Origin: JAMXLG01 sp963765935
GTDB lineage: Bacteria; Vulcanimicrobiota; Vulcanimicrobiia; Vulcanimicrobiales; Vulcanimicrobiaceae
Assembly: GCA_963765935.1 (NCBI GenBank)
Contig: CAVXXX010000002.1
Location: forward strand, 372,001 to 436,000
Reading direction: 5' to 3'
Length of the DNA stretch: 64,000 bases
Position 1 is the first letter of the stretch. Every line of letters begins with the position of its first letter. Shown here one piece after another: positions 1-8,462 of this stretch. The notes under the pieces were generated by a model that saw nothing but the letters and a program-made list of their open reading frames with translations, had not been told where the DNA came from and searched no databases. Made by a program: the position numbers and the translations under genes.

Positions 1-141
1 GTAGCGCCCCACCTCGTCCAAGAGCTGCCCATCCGGATCAATCAAAACGGCCCCGCTCGCGGCGGGCCCGGGATTCCCGCGCGAACCACCGTCGGCGAAA
101 AGGGTTGCCTCGGTAGGCAGGTTGTCGAACAATGTGGCCAT
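1..141 (-). CDS. RNase HI-family protein, 5' end only (cut by window edge)
   Basis: Reading the minus strand from an ATG at 139-141 gives about 47 residues before the window ends. They include FADGGSRGNPGPAASGAVL, the first beta strand and catalytic Asp of the RNase H fold (family pattern DGxxxxNPGxxG), which cleaves RNA in RNA:DNA hybrids. The remaining acidic residues lie outside the window, so activity cannot be judged. Only 21 bases separate this start from the divergent start at 163, so the two genes share a very short promoter region. Identification rests on the N-terminal motif alone; other RNase H-fold proteins remain possible. Confidence 0.75.
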   Translation of the reverse strand, partial: MATLFDNLPTEATLFADGGSRGNPGPAASGAVLIDPDGQLLDEVGRY

Positions 142-149
142 CCTTAGGG

Positions 150-162
150 TATACTAGCTCCC
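150..162 (+). promoter_or_regulatory. Candidate -10 element, possibly leaderless transcript
   Basis: TATACT at 150-155 lies seven bases before the ATG at 163. No Shine-Dalgarno sequence precedes that ATG and no well-spaced -35 was found. If the hexamer is used, the mRNA would start at or next to the start codon. Weak, motif-only evidence. Confidence 0.3.
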
Positions 163-510
163 ATGCGAAACGTCATCGTGCGCGGGGCCGCCACCGCGCT
201 TGTCTTAACGGCCATGCTGTTCGCCCCGCTGACGGCGCTAGCGGCGAACACATTCTATGGAATCGTGATTCACGTCTCGACGTCGAACATCAAAGTCCAG
301 GATCCCAAGACAAAACAGGCGCTTAGCTTTGCACTGGTACCCAAGTTCGACCAGATATTTTCTGCTAACGGGAAGACGACGTATCAGATGAAGGCAGTTA
401 AGGCCGGCCAATACGTCGGAGTGATCTACGACCAAAAGGCGCTCGGGGTGCGACACGCCGACAAAATTTATCTACTCAATAACGCGAACGAACGCATCGG
501 AAGCCAGTAA
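163..510 (+). CDS. Small secreted protein of unknown function
   Basis: The 115-residue protein starts with a clear signal peptide: MRNVIVRG, a hydrophobic stretch, then a likely cleavage after LAA near residue 28. The mature part of about 87 residues has alternating hydrophobic positions suggesting a small beta-rich domain (YGIVIHVSTSNIKVQD; GQYVGVIYD). It has no cysteines or recognised catalytic motif. It is a single-gene unit, closed by a strong terminator just downstream. I do not recognise the family; an exported OB-like or SH3-like fold is a guess from the strand pattern only. Confidence 0.75.
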   Translation: MRNVIVRGAATALVLTAMLFAPLTALAANTFYGIVIHVSTSNIKVQDPKTKQALSFALVPKFDQIFSANGKTTYQMKAVKAGQYVGVIYDQKALGVRHADKIYLLNNANERIGSQ

Positions 511-517
511 ATCCCAA

Positions 518-546
518 GCGGCGCCCAAAGGGCGCCGCTTCTTCTC
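518..546 (+). terminator. Rho-independent terminator
   Basis: A perfect 9-bp GC stem (GCGGCGCCC at 518-526, GGGCGCCGC at 530-538) with an AAA loop is followed by TTCTTCTC. It ends the secreted-protein gene at 163-510 and also lies just past the 3' end of the convergent BNR gene. Confidence 0.85.
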
Positions 547-569
547 ACGTTGCTTCGCGGTAAGCGTGG

Positions 570-3500
570 TTACTTGGCCCGCGCCATCAATTGACGCAGG
601 CGCTCTTCTCCGGCCGATGCCTCCTTTTGCAGCTGTTCGAAGACGGCATATTGCGCAGGCGTCGGTTTTTCGTAGGCGAGTTCGACATCGCCCGCGAGAT
701 ATGCAAGATGGCTACGCAGATGCGTCTCGTGCAGCAGCGGTGCTTCGCTTGAGTTCATTTGCGTCTGGACCAGCGTATTGATCTCCGCATCAAGCGCTGC
801 AGCGGCTTTCGGATTTGTCGAACGTGTCCGGTCGCGCGTTGCCATCGCTTCGTTGATGGTTCGATCCAACGCATCGAGCGTCGCATGGATCTTCATCCCG
901 AGATCGAGTCGTGCCGCGAGATCGGCCGCGGCGGTGTGGATGCCGGGATCCAATCCAACGTCGAACGATTGCGATTGCTTCGTGCCGCCGTAATCGAGCG
1001 TCACGGTATATCGTCCCGGGACGATCGTAGGCCCCCAGGTTTCGTCTTCCAATCCACCCGCCGCGACCGGAACTTGAAAGCCCGTCACTTCGGTGGCGCT
1101 GCTATAGCGCATATCCCACTGGAAGCGATTCATTCCGGGCTCTGCTGACGTTAACTCATCTTGCGCCCGCGCGCGAACTTGCGACGGCGTGAGCTGATCG
1201 ATTTCGACCGGTGTGAGTTTTCGCTCGTTGCGTTTACGATGCAACGTGAAGCTACGAACGACGTTCCCGGCAGAGTCGCTAAAGGTCAGCGAGACCGGCG
1301 TACCGCCGTCATAGTTTTCGGGAAGATCGAAGAAGACGGTTGCACCGTACGGCGCGTTTTCACCCACGCGATCGCGTGCAAACGGATTGCTTCCGTATGC
1401 GTGCGTCAACCACGCCGATTGTGGTGCGTAGACATGCGCTGCACCGCCCGGCGTCGATCCCGCTTGTTCCAACAGCGCGAGGTTGTCGAGAATCCAGAAC
1501 GCGCGGCCGTGCGTAGCAATGACGATCTCGCCTTCGCGCGTTGAGATTTGCAGATCGCGAATTTGGACGCGCGGCAGATTGAGCTGCAGGGACTGCCACC
1601 GCGCACCGCCGTCGTAGCTCACGTATACCGTGTTTTTCGTACCGGCGAAGAGCAAGTTGGCATCCTTGGGATCCTGACGTACGACAAAGACGTACTCATC
1701 TTGCGGAATGCCTTGAGCGATCGCATCCCAGTGCGCGCCGTAGTCGTGCGTCACATAGATATACGGATGGAAATCGTCCCACATATATCGCGACGCGGTC
1801 AGATACGCCGTTCCTTTATCGGTGTGCGACGCTTCGATCGACGTAATCTCGCACCACTGCGGCAGTGCGGGCGGCGTTACGGCCTTCCAACTCGCGCCGT
1901 TATCGCTGGATACATGCACGAGACCATCTGCAGATCCGGCCCAGATGATCGCATTATCGATCGGCGATACCGCAAGCGCCGAAATATCGGGAAACACTTC
2001 TGCGCTCGAGTGGTCGATGTCGATGGGTCCCCCGGAGGGGAGTTCCGTTTTCGGATCGTTCCGCGTAAGATCGGGGCTCGATTCTTTCCACGTTTGCCCG
2101 TAGTCGTCGCTGCGTAAGACATATTGCGAACCGACCAAGAGCTCTTTGTCGTTTGCAAAGAAGATCGGATGCGTCCATCCCAGGCGGTAACGCAGCTCGT
2201 TTGAGGCCGCACCTTCTTGGTAACGCGGCCATGGGCTGATGTCTTGGTACTGCCCGGTGCGCATATCGTAGCGCATGAAGATGCTGTAGTAACCGGAACC
2301 GTATGTGACGTTCGGATCGCCGGGTTGCGGTGCTACAAACGTACTCTCGCCGTACGCAACACGATGCCAATCACCGAACGCGATGCTACCGTTGACTGTC
2401 GAACTCGGTCCTTCGATCGAACCTTCGTCTTGCTGCGCGCCATACAAATGGAGCGGAAATTGATCGTCGATGCTGACGTGGTAGAACTGTCCGGTCGGCT
2501 GATTGTGCTCGTTGCTCCAGGTCTTGCCGCCGTCGAGCGACACGGTCGCGCCGCCGTCGTTACCCTCGAGCAGAATGTTCGGATGATTCGGATTGATCCA
2601 TACGATATGATTGTCACCGTGAGGCGGCCGCAGCTTCGCCCACAGCTTGCCGCCGTCATGCGACACCCAACACGCATCGACATTCGGCGCGTACACCGTG
2701 TCGGGATTGGTGGGGTCCACATAGATAGCCATGTAGTAGAAGGCGCGTTGGCGCAACTTCATCTCAGAATTGACGCGCGTCCATGAAGCGCCGGCATCGG
2801 TCGAGCGGAAGACACCGCCTTCTTTTGCCTGGACGATCGCATAAACGATGCGCGGATCGCTCGCGGCGACGCTCACGCCGATACGTCCGAGGACGCCCGT
2901 CGGGAATCCCGGCGCATGCGTGATATTCGTCCAATGCGCACCACCGTCGGTTGTCTTATACAAGCCGCTTCCCGGACCGCCGCTTTCGAGGCGCCAGGGC
3001 GTCCGGTATGCTTGCCACATTGCGGCGTACAACGTATTGGGATGTTTCGCATCCATCACGAGGTCGATCGCGCCCGTGTCGGCATTGACGTAGAGGATTT
3101 TGCGCCACGTTTTTCCGCCGTCGGTCGTCTTGAAGACGCCGCGATCGGCATTGCCTTTGAACACGTGGCCCATGGAGGATGCATAGACGACGTCGGGGGT
3201 TTTGGGATCGATCGCGAGCGCGCTCGTGGTATGCGTCTCGCGCAGTCCCGCGTAATGCCACGTTTTTCCGGCGTCGTTTGAACGGTAGACGCCGTCACCC
3301 GTGATCATCGTTCCGCGAATGTCGCTCTCGCCCGTACCGGCGTAGAGAATGTTGTCGTTCGAGGGTGCGACCGCGATGGCGCCGATACTGGGCGAGGGCA
3401 AGGTGGAATCGGAAAGATTCGTCCAGGTCTGCCCGTAGTCGGTGCTTTGCCAGACGCCGGCATCAACGCCGCCGAAATAGAACAGATTCGGCTTATCGGG

Positions 3501-3653
3501 CACGCCGGCGATCGCAACGACACGCCCGCCGATCGTCGGACCGACGTTACGCCACTGCAATTTTGAGGTAGGTGAGCTCGTAGGACCCGCAGCACGGCTC
3601 ATTATCGGAATGGCCATGACCAGCGAAATCATGAAAATGGCAATCCGCTTCAT
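570..3653 (-). CDS. Secreted BNR/Asp-box beta-propeller protein (VPS10/sortilin-like)
   Basis: The start chosen at 3653 gives 1027 residues beginning with a signal peptide (MKRIAIFMISLVMAIPIM, cleavage near residue 22); the frame stays open 94 residues further upstream, but that stretch looks non-coding. At least ten Asp-box motifs of the form S/T-x-D-x-G-x-x-W are visible, for example STDYGQTW, TTDGGKTW, SHDGGKLW, SSDNGASW and SYDGGARW, so the first ~700 residues form one or two large beta propellers like VPS10/sortilin-type exported proteins. The C-terminal ~300 residues hold beta-sandwich-like sequence and end in a helical stretch. Such proteins are often labelled glycosyl hydrolases, but no sialidase catalytic set was identified, so ligand or substrate is unknown. 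Its start lies 17 bases from the divergent DUF488 gene. Confidence 0.85.
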   Translation of the reverse strand: MKRIAIFMISLVMAIPIMSRAAGPTSSPTSKLQWRNVGPTIGGRVVAIAGVPDKPNLFYFGGVDAGVWQSTDYGQTWTNLSDSTLPSPSIGAIAVAPSNDNILYAGTGESDIRGTMITGDGVYRSNDAGKTWHYAGLRETHTTSALAIDPKTPDVVYASSMGHVFKGNADRGVFKTTDGGKTWRKILYVNADTGAIDLVMDAKHPNTLYAAMWQAYRTPWRLESGGPGSGLYKTTDGGAHWTNITHAPGFPTGVLGRIGVSVAASDPRIVYAIVQAKEGGVFRSTDAGASWTRVNSEMKLRQRAFYYMAIYVDPTNPDTVYAPNVDACWVSHDGGKLWAKLRPPHGDNHIVWINPNHPNILLEGNDGGATVSLDGGKTWSNEHNQPTGQFYHVSIDDQFPLHLYGAQQDEGSIEGPSSTVNGSIAFGDWHRVAYGESTFVAPQPGDPNVTYGSGYYSIFMRYDMRTGQYQDISPWPRYQEGAASNELRYRLGWTHPIFFANDKELLVGSQYVLRSDDYGQTWKESSPDLTRNDPKTELPSGGPIDIDHSSAEVFPDISALAVSPIDNAIIWAGSADGLVHVSSDNGASWKAVTPPALPQWCEITSIEASHTDKGTAYLTASRYMWDDFHPYIYVTHDYGAHWDAIAQGIPQDEYVFVVRQDPKDANLLFAGTKNTVYVSYDGGARWQSLQLNLPRVQIRDLQISTREGEIVIATHGRAFWILDNLALLEQAGSTPGGAAHVYAPQSAWLTHAYGSNPFARDRVGENAPYGATVFFDLPENYDGGTPVSLTFSDSAGNVVRSFTLHRKRNERKLTPVEIDQLTPSQVRARAQDELTSAEPGMNRFQWDMRYSSATEVTGFQVPVAAGGLEDETWGPTIVPGRYTVTLDYGGTKQSQSFDVGLDPGIHTAAADLAARLDLGMKIHATLDALDRTINEAMATRDRTRSTNPKAAAALDAEINTLVQTQMNSSEAPLLHETHLRSHLAYLAGDVELAYEKPTPAQYAVFEQLQKEASAGEERLRQLMARAK

Positions 3654-3670
3654 AACCGCGAATTCGTAAC

Positions 3671-4210
3671 ATGCACCTGTGGACCTTTGGCCACGGCACT
3701 GCGAGCGAAATCGACCTAGCGGCATTGCTGAAACAGCGCCAAATTGAGACCGTAGTCGACGTTCGGAAGATCCCCAAAAGCCGGGCGCATCCACACGTCT
3801 GGAGCGACAAGATGGCACACTGGGTGCCGGACTTATCCGGCGCAGGATACGAATGGCATCCCGAATTCGGCGGCTTTCGAAAAGCCGACCCGAACAGCCC
3901 GAATATCGCGCTGCGAAACGCTGCATTTCGCGCATACGCGGACTACATGCAGACGCCGCAGTTTCTCGATGCCTTTAACCGTTTGATGGAGCGCGCGGCA
4001 ACGGAACGCATCGCAATCATGTGTTCCGAATCGCTGTGGTGGCGCTGCCACCGGCGGCTGATGTCCGACGCGGCGGTGCTGCTGCATAACGCCGACGTGC
4101 AACACATCATGCATACAGGAAAGACGACGCCCCATAAACTGACCGAAGGCGTACGCGTTGCCGACGATGGTCTGCTGCGATACGACAGCGGAGAGATTCG
4201 GCTGCTCTAG
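3671..4210 (+). CDS. DUF488 family protein
   Basis: The 179-residue cytoplasmic protein has the DUF488 hallmarks: an N-terminal T-x-G-H-G strand (LWTFGHGTASEIDLAALL), the segment VVDVRKIPKS, and the C-terminal CSESLWWRCHRR around residues 118-129, with a conserved Cys and paired Arg/His. The biochemical role of the family is not settled; phosphatase-like or nucleic-acid-linked roles have been suggested. It is divergent from the BNR gene, and its stop codon overlaps the stop of the convergent barrel-like gene by three bases. Length is normal for the family. Confidence 0.85.
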   Translation: MHLWTFGHGTASEIDLAALLKQRQIETVVDVRKIPKSRAHPHVWSDKMAHWVPDLSGAGYEWHPEFGGFRKADPNSPNIALRNAAFRAYADYMQTPQFLDAFNRLMERAATERIAIMCSESLWWRCHRRLMSDAAVLLHNADVQHIMHTGKTTPHKLTEGVRVADDGLLRYDSGEIRLL

Positions 4211-5173
4211 TGTACGATATTGACCGCGATTGCCGGCGTGATCGTTGCCGACGTATTGAATCCCGACGGGAAGGCGCGCAAGCCGGCAATAATCCCGACA
4301 TTTGGCGACCAGTTGTATTCAATTGCCGGTGCGATTGCCCAGGAACGGCTCGTACCCGAATCCCGCATCAGATCCGTTCCCCGGACCTGCGTATTGCCGA
4401 TCGTATGATAGACGAGATCGAACGCAAGGACCCAATTCCGGGTGACGCTGTATTCTGCAGCCCCATCAAACGTGAACGAATTTCCCGGTTTCGCCGTGCC
4501 ATGAAACCGCGCATCCGTTCCGTAAACGCTAACGCCGTTTACATCGGTGCTTCCGGAAAACGCCTTGCGAAAAATTGAAGCGCGCCCGCACGATTCGACC
4601 GCTCTGCGTCCAGAAATACGTCTGCGTGTAGAGCGAGAGCGTCGTCGTATATACTCCGCTTCCGAATCCATCGTTCGGGCGATCGCCGAGTTTATCGTAA
4701 CGACCGGTGGGAAATGTCTCCTGCACGTTGACGGACGTGGTCGGAATCCAGCTTCCGGGATGATACTGCGCGAGCCGGTATTGCGCTTGGAGCGCGATAT
4801 CGCCAAAACCGATCCCCGAACTGCCCAGACCGTTACTTACCGTCGTATAGCCGAACGTGGGAAGTGCACCGATACTCAGCCGATCCGTCGCTCCATAGAT
4901 GAGATACGTCAGCGAACCGAAGGAGTTCGAGTGCGGGGATGCGGTGAGATTTCCGCTTCGATCGTAACTTCCATATTGGATGACATCGAATACGTACGGC
5001 TCGATCAGGACGTGGCCTCGCGGCAACGTTCCGGCCGCGGGCGCCAGCAACGGACCCGTCCACCATGCATCGCTGAGTTGCTCTGGCGCTTGCGGCGATT
5101 GCGACGGCGTTGGATCGGCGGCAAGGGTACAAAGCGCAAGACTGAGCGTGCAGAGCAGTTTCACCGCGTTCAT
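4207..5173 (-). pseudogene. Outer-membrane barrel-like protein, disrupted by a single-base frameshift
   Basis: The first part, from MNAVKLLCTLSLALCTLAA (signal peptide, start at 5173), reads through strands such as SFGSLTYLIYGATDRLSIG and GFGDIALQAQYRLAQYHPG to about position 4575. The coherent protein then continues in another minus-strand frame (GSTDVNGVSVYGTD..., NWVLAFDLVYHT) to the stop at 4207. One extra base in the T-rich stretch around 4557-4580 explains the shift. Repaired, it would be about 320 residues with alternating-hydrophobicity strands, aromatic girdle residues and a terminal strand, as in predicted outer-membrane transporters of the transporter/alpha-amylase-like group. It could be a true pseudogene or a sequencing error; the intact codons on both sides favour an error or a recent mutation. 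Confidence 0.7.
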
Positions 5174-5291
5174 CCGGTCAACGGTACGGTAGTGCCTGAC
5201 CGCAATGCAAGGGCCACCTTCGCGGCCGGAGACGGAGCCAGTCAAACGCGAAACACCACATTGTACATTGCAAGCCATTCGAAATTTTCCA

Positions 5292-5465
5292 TTATAAACG
5301 GATGATTTCGGACTCTTCGCATGCGTTCCGCAAGCGGCCGCGGCGCGCAAGAACGGCGATGGTCTCGATGTATGAACCGATCATGCGAACGTCTTCATCA
5401 TCCGCTGAACCGGAGAACCGCTGGGCGACGTCCTCATCGGACAGCGCCGGCCATACCTGTTCCAT
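5292..5465 (-). CDS. Small acidic protein, 57 aa, unknown
   Basis: An ATG at 5463-5465 opens a 57-codon frame starting MEQVWPALSDEDVAQRFSG and ending in TAA at 5292-5294. A good Shine-Dalgarno (AAGGCGG) sits about six bases upstream. The product has an acidic first half and a likely amphipathic helix (RMIGSYIETIAVLARRGRLR). It lies about 120 bases upstream of the barrel gene's start on the same strand and could be its leader gene. No family recognised; the ribosome-binding site and protein-like composition are the only support. Confidence 0.55.
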   Translation of the reverse strand: MEQVWPALSDEDVAQRFSGSADDEDVRMIGSYIETIAVLARRGRLRNACEESEIIRL

Positions 5466-5552
5466 AGATTACCGCCTTCTACAAAAAGGAAACGACAATC
5501 GCTCTTGGATATTGTCTTTGGAGTGGCCACTGTGGGGACGTAGAGGGTACTG

Positions 5553-6233
5553 ATGAGACATCCTAGCCATGCACCCGCGGTCCATCATGCGGTGCATCAT
5601 TCCCCCGTCGTTCAACACGTGATCGTTGAGCGGTCGCAACAGGCTATTCCCGTCAGCATCGTCAACCCCGATTCGTTCGAGCATACTGCTATTAGAATTG
5701 CCATTTGGGCGTTGGTGGTGGCACTCGTCATTCTCATCGGGGTCGCCCTCCAAATCATCCTGGCCAGCCAAGAACTCTACGCGGTGAAGAAAGACCTGGC
5801 AAATAACCGCCGCATGATCGACGAGGCGCTTCGTCATCCAAGATTTCGGGCACAGCAGTGGTCGGAGTTCCGCTATCCGTCAGACCGCCGAGACTGGATA
5901 AACGCGACGGTTGCCGTGAGTATGGCAAACGAAGGCGATAAACTTACACCGGGGTTTCTGCTCGAGTTATTGGTGCCGCAAGATTCGGCATATAACGCGC
6001 TGCCGCCGGGACACCAGGAAGGCCGCATGGTCAAAGGCGTGTACTATCGGGTGCTCGAGGTCCAAGTGCAGCGTGTCTTATTTCCGAACGACGTGCTCAC
6101 CGAAGTCAACCGTTTTCAGTTCAGCATTAAGCCCGGCACACAAACCTTTACGTGTTTGTGGCGAGCGTACGATGTATACGGAAAGTATCCGCCCGACGAT
6201 TATGGCCATTGGACGTTCACGGTAAGGCTCTGA
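5553..6233 (+). CDS. Single-pass membrane protein, unknown
   Basis: The 226-residue protein starts with a His-rich segment (HAPAVHHAVHHSPVVQH), then a transmembrane helix at about residues 47-72 (IAIWALVVALVILIGVALQI), a short coiled stretch, and a C-terminal soluble domain of about 130 residues that looks beta-rich. The ATG is preceded by GAGGG six bases upstream. With the short His-rich N terminus inside, the domain would lie outside the cytoplasmic membrane. It is not recognised; the His-rich leader could bind metal, but this is speculation. Confidence 0.75.
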   Translation: MRHPSHAPAVHHAVHHSPVVQHVIVERSQQAIPVSIVNPDSFEHTAIRIAIWALVVALVILIGVALQIILASQELYAVKKDLANNRRMIDEALRHPRFRAQQWSEFRYPSDRRDWINATVAVSMANEGDKLTPGFLLELLVPQDSAYNALPPGHQEGRMVKGVYYRVLEVQVQRVLFPNDVLTEVNRFQFSIKPGTQTFTCLWRAYDVYGKYPPDDYGHWTFTVRL

Positions 6234-6245
6234 ATCGAGCGGACT

Positions 6246-6434
6246 TTACCAGAGCGCGCCGTCGGCGACGAGGATATAGACGATCGGACCCAGTCCCCAA
6301 ATCAAGCTCACAACGAACCAGATGAACTTTTTGATTCCGTCGATATCCGTGCGCCCAAGGAGATTCATCCACATCAGAATCATCGCGATCGGATGCAAGA
6401 TGATCGACAAGAGAATTTCGAGCAGCAGTTTCAT
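6246..6434 (-). CDS. Small two-helix membrane protein
   Basis: The start at 6434 is chosen because AGGAG lies six bases upstream. The resulting 62-residue protein (MKLLLEILLSIILHPIAMIL..., then KKFIWFVVSLIWGLGPIVYI) has two hydrophobic helices separated by a short polar turn (GRTDID). A longer reading from 6527 adds 31 basic residues without a ribosome-binding site. It is convergent with the membrane gene at 5553-6233. The layout resembles small stress-membrane peptides, but no family assignment is made. Confidence 0.65.
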   Translation of the reverse strand: MKLLLEILLSIILHPIAMILMWMNLLGRTDIDGIKKFIWFVVSLIWGLGPIVYILVADGALW

Positions 6435-6567
6435 ACGTCTCCTCGTACAACGTAGGTTACGAAGTGATTCGCCCGCATGAAATTTCCCTTTGATCCACCG
6501 ACGATCCAACGAAAAGACGTCCCGCACGTACTGTTCGTATTAGGCACGGCACTGGAAAGTCTATGGC

Positions 6568-6807
6568 ATGTTTCTCCTCGCCTTCGCAACGGGGTGGGTT
6601 CTGGTTATGTTCGTCATGAGACCGCTTCAGGGAATGCCGCCGCTGTTTCGGAAAAGGCCCGACGACGACTTCGAAACGTGGACAGGAGGACATGGCTATC
6701 AATGGCATCGCTTACGTGAACGATACAGCGCAGACGAACTGATCCGCCTCTTCGGTTTACTTGCAGTCCTCTGTATCGCGCTTTTTCTCTGGTCAATTCG
6801 AATGTAG
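6568..6807 (+). CDS. Small two-helix membrane protein
   Basis: The 79-residue protein begins MFLLAFATGWVLVMFVM (first membrane helix) and ends with GLLAVLCIALFLWSIRM (second helix), with a charged middle holding DDDFETW and HRLRERYSADEL. A weak GGAAAG lies upstream of the ATG. It is followed within 35 bases by a terminator-like hairpin. An overlapping frame at 6477-6719 lacks these features. Function unknown. Confidence 0.55.
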   Translation: MFLLAFATGWVLVMFVMRPLQGMPPLFRKRPDDDFETWTGGHGYQWHRLRERYSADELIRLFGLLAVLCIALFLWSIRM

Positions 6808-6837
6808 AAACGAAAATGTAGTGACTCAGAAGAAAAG

Positions 6838-6875
6838 CAAAAGGCCCGAAGGATCAGAACGATCGCGGGCTTTCT
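6838..6875. terminator. Bidirectional terminator-like hairpin
   Basis: AAAGGCCCG near 6840-6848 pairs, with one bulge, with CGGGCTTT at 6866-6873; T-rich or A-rich runs flank both sides. It can end the small membrane gene at 6568-6807 on the plus strand. On the minus strand it follows the 3' tRNA fragment at 6880-6920, so it is probably the original terminator of the tRNA-Pro gene before the element inserted. Confidence 0.6.
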
Positions 6876-6879
6876 TCAT

Positions 6880-6920
6880 GGTGCGGCTGACTGAATTCCC
6901 AGCGACCTCTTGACCCCCAG
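6880..6920 (-). repeat. Duplicated 3' fragment of tRNA-Pro (distal att site)
   Basis: This stretch repeats the 3' half of the tRNA-Pro gene at 8463-8540, from the encoded CCA (TGG at 6880-6882) to the 3' side of the anticodon stem-loop. A 22-bp core (6899-6920, containing gcgacctcttgacccccag) is identical to 8486-8507. The T-arm segment has a small deletion and substitutions, so the copy is not functional. Such a partial copy is the standard footprint of integration into the 3' end of a tRNA gene. Confidence 0.85.
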
Positions 6921-7138
6921 ATTTATTCGAGTGCGCACGGCCTCTGCTTGCCCGAGGCAGTGCAACGCCCAACTGAGCCATCTGGAGTTAACGGAGACCA
7001 AGAGTTGGTCATAAATTGGGTCATTTAATCACTGGTCGCAAGCGTTGAAGCGGCGCGGGCCTGCAGCAAGCTACCGCCGAAGTTGAACATGTGCCAGCAG
7101 CCACGTACAAGTATATGTTAGAACCGCTTTAATAGAAG
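6921..7138. other. Left arm of the element, no gene seen
   Basis: Between the tRNA fragment and the stop of the hypothetical gene I see no reading frame with a ribosome-binding site and no strong hairpin. Together with the hairpin and tRNA fragment, the stretch 6808-7138 is gene-free. Confidence 0.5.
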
Positions 7139-7495
7139 TCAGACCTGCGGCCGACGGGCGCTCAGTACTTGTGGGTAGACCGACGGCGGAGGCCAGCGTC
7201 GCACCGGGTGGCCATCCGTGCGAAACCATTGCGCATATTTGATCCGCGAATCAACAATGTTAAATCTAATTTCGATGTTCGCGCCATCCGAATCGTAGGC
7301 CATTAGGACGATGCAATCAATGATCGTGGGCTGCGAAGTCTCCTCAAAATAAAAACGGCCGGTTCTCCCATCCGAATCCCGTTCTTCGCCGTTCACTTTC
7401 AAGTCGGTCGGAAATGGAGCGCCAGTCCATTCCTCAGGAAACAACTCCGCGATGTGTCTGATCATTGCCGTGTAGCGCTTCTCTAGATCATCCAT
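7139..7495 (-). CDS. Hypothetical protein inside the decayed element
   Basis: The ATG at 7495 gives a 118-residue soluble protein (MDDLEKRYTAMIRHIAELFP...) with an N-terminal helix followed by beta-rich sequence (GRFYFEETSQPTIIDCIVLM, ANIEIRFNIVDSRIKYAQWF). A TTG 34 codons upstream extends the frame but lacks support. It has no signal peptide or known motif. Its codon use looks less GC-biased than that of flanking genes, in line with acquired DNA. It may be the last intact cargo gene of the element. Function unknown. Confidence 0.6.
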   Translation of the reverse strand: MDDLEKRYTAMIRHIAELFPEEWTGAPFPTDLKVNGEERDSDGRTGRFYFEETSQPTIIDCIVLMAYDSDGANIEIRFNIVDSRIKYAQWFRTDGHPVRRWPPPSVYPQVLSARRPQV

Positions 7496-7920
7496 ATTTG
7501 CCGCATTCACCGTGCGAATCTGGCACCCTAGAAAGATGTCCGCAAGACCGTAAACCGCTACGGACCATGCGTAAAAACAGCCCCCGGCCCCAAACAAACT
7601 GTGCTCGCACGCAGCGACGGCGGCCTATTAGATTCGCCCTCGCGCGAGCCCGTTTTTCGCGTGTCTCCTTTTCGCGTTTTCGCTTGTCGTTATTGAACAA
7701 ATGCGCGTTTTTGATCACCAGGCAACAGGGTGCCGCCGAATTACCGATGCATACGGTAGTGACGGACTTAACCCTTATACCGGATAGCTCGGGAGCTTTT
7801 CCTAACCCGGATAGCTCTCTAGAGCAATGAACTATACAGCACCCCCGACCGAAACCACGATGCAGATATCCGGGGGAGGCGTCTGCGAATTACGCGGCGT
7901 CGCGGCATTACGTGATTAAA
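7496..7920. other. Gene-free interior of the element
   Basis: No convincing gene is visible here. The only structure noted is a short imperfect repeat, CCGGATAGCTC, at about 7782 and 7809. Short open frames on both strands are rich in Arg and Lys and look random. Confidence 0.4.
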
Positions 7921-7929
7921 GGCGACATC

Positions 7930-8385
7930 CGCGCTGCGCATTGCCCCGCGCGTCGACCAGCGTGACGGGAGCATCGATACACCGAAAGGCAACCGTGGCC
8001 CGAACAATCAACCTGTCGCAGGACGATCTCGATCTAATCGCATCGCTCGGTAAGACGAGCATGAGCAATCACATTCTCGCAATGCCGGAGACCAAAATTT
8101 GCCACGCGAGATTACCAAGAAGTTTCTGCATCTTATCACTGCCTTCAACGAGCGCGTAGAATGCAACGGTGAACCGCTGTTGCCGCGCATCACGTTCCAC
8201 GATCTCCGCCATACGTGTGCAACGCTGCTGCTCGCCGCTGGCGTGCCGATTAAAGTCGTCAGCGAGCGGCTTGGACACAGCGCCATATCGATCACACTGC
8301 GTGTCTACGACACTTGCTACCATCGATGCAGGTCGAGGCCGCCGACAAGCTGAGCGCCATTCTCAGCAACAGTCCGTTAAGCTAA
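7930..8385 (+). pseudogene. Tyrosine recombinase (integrase) remnant
   Basis: The C-terminal catalytic domain is readable only by switching frames. One frame gives RTINLSQDDLDLIASL near 7999-8050. A second gives PREITKKFLHL and then FHDLRHTCATLLLAAGV with SERLGHS (8099-8290), which supplies the family's H-x-x-R box and the final His. A third gives LPSMQVEAADKLSAIL to the TAA at 8383-8385. The catalytic Tyr region (expected TYSH) is altered to VYDT just before the last shift. The N-terminal DNA-binding domains are missing. Its position beside the tRNA-Pro gene fits the enzyme that inserted the element. It cannot be active as sequenced. Confidence 0.8.
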
Positions 8386-8435
8386 TGGGTCCAAATTTGG
8401 GTCACGACAAAATACGAGACTGGAATTGCAAAAGA

Positions 8436-8460
8436 AAAACCCCGACTTTATCGGGGTTTT
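8436..8460 (-). terminator. Terminator after tRNA-Pro
   Basis: AAAACCCCGA (8436-8445) and TCGGGGTTTT (8451-8460) form a strong hairpin. On the minus strand it is followed by a T-rich run (TTTTTCTTTT), right after the tRNA 3' end. It lies on the element side of the junction, so the tRNA gained this terminator with the insertion. Confidence 0.85.
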
Positions 8461-8462
8461 AA

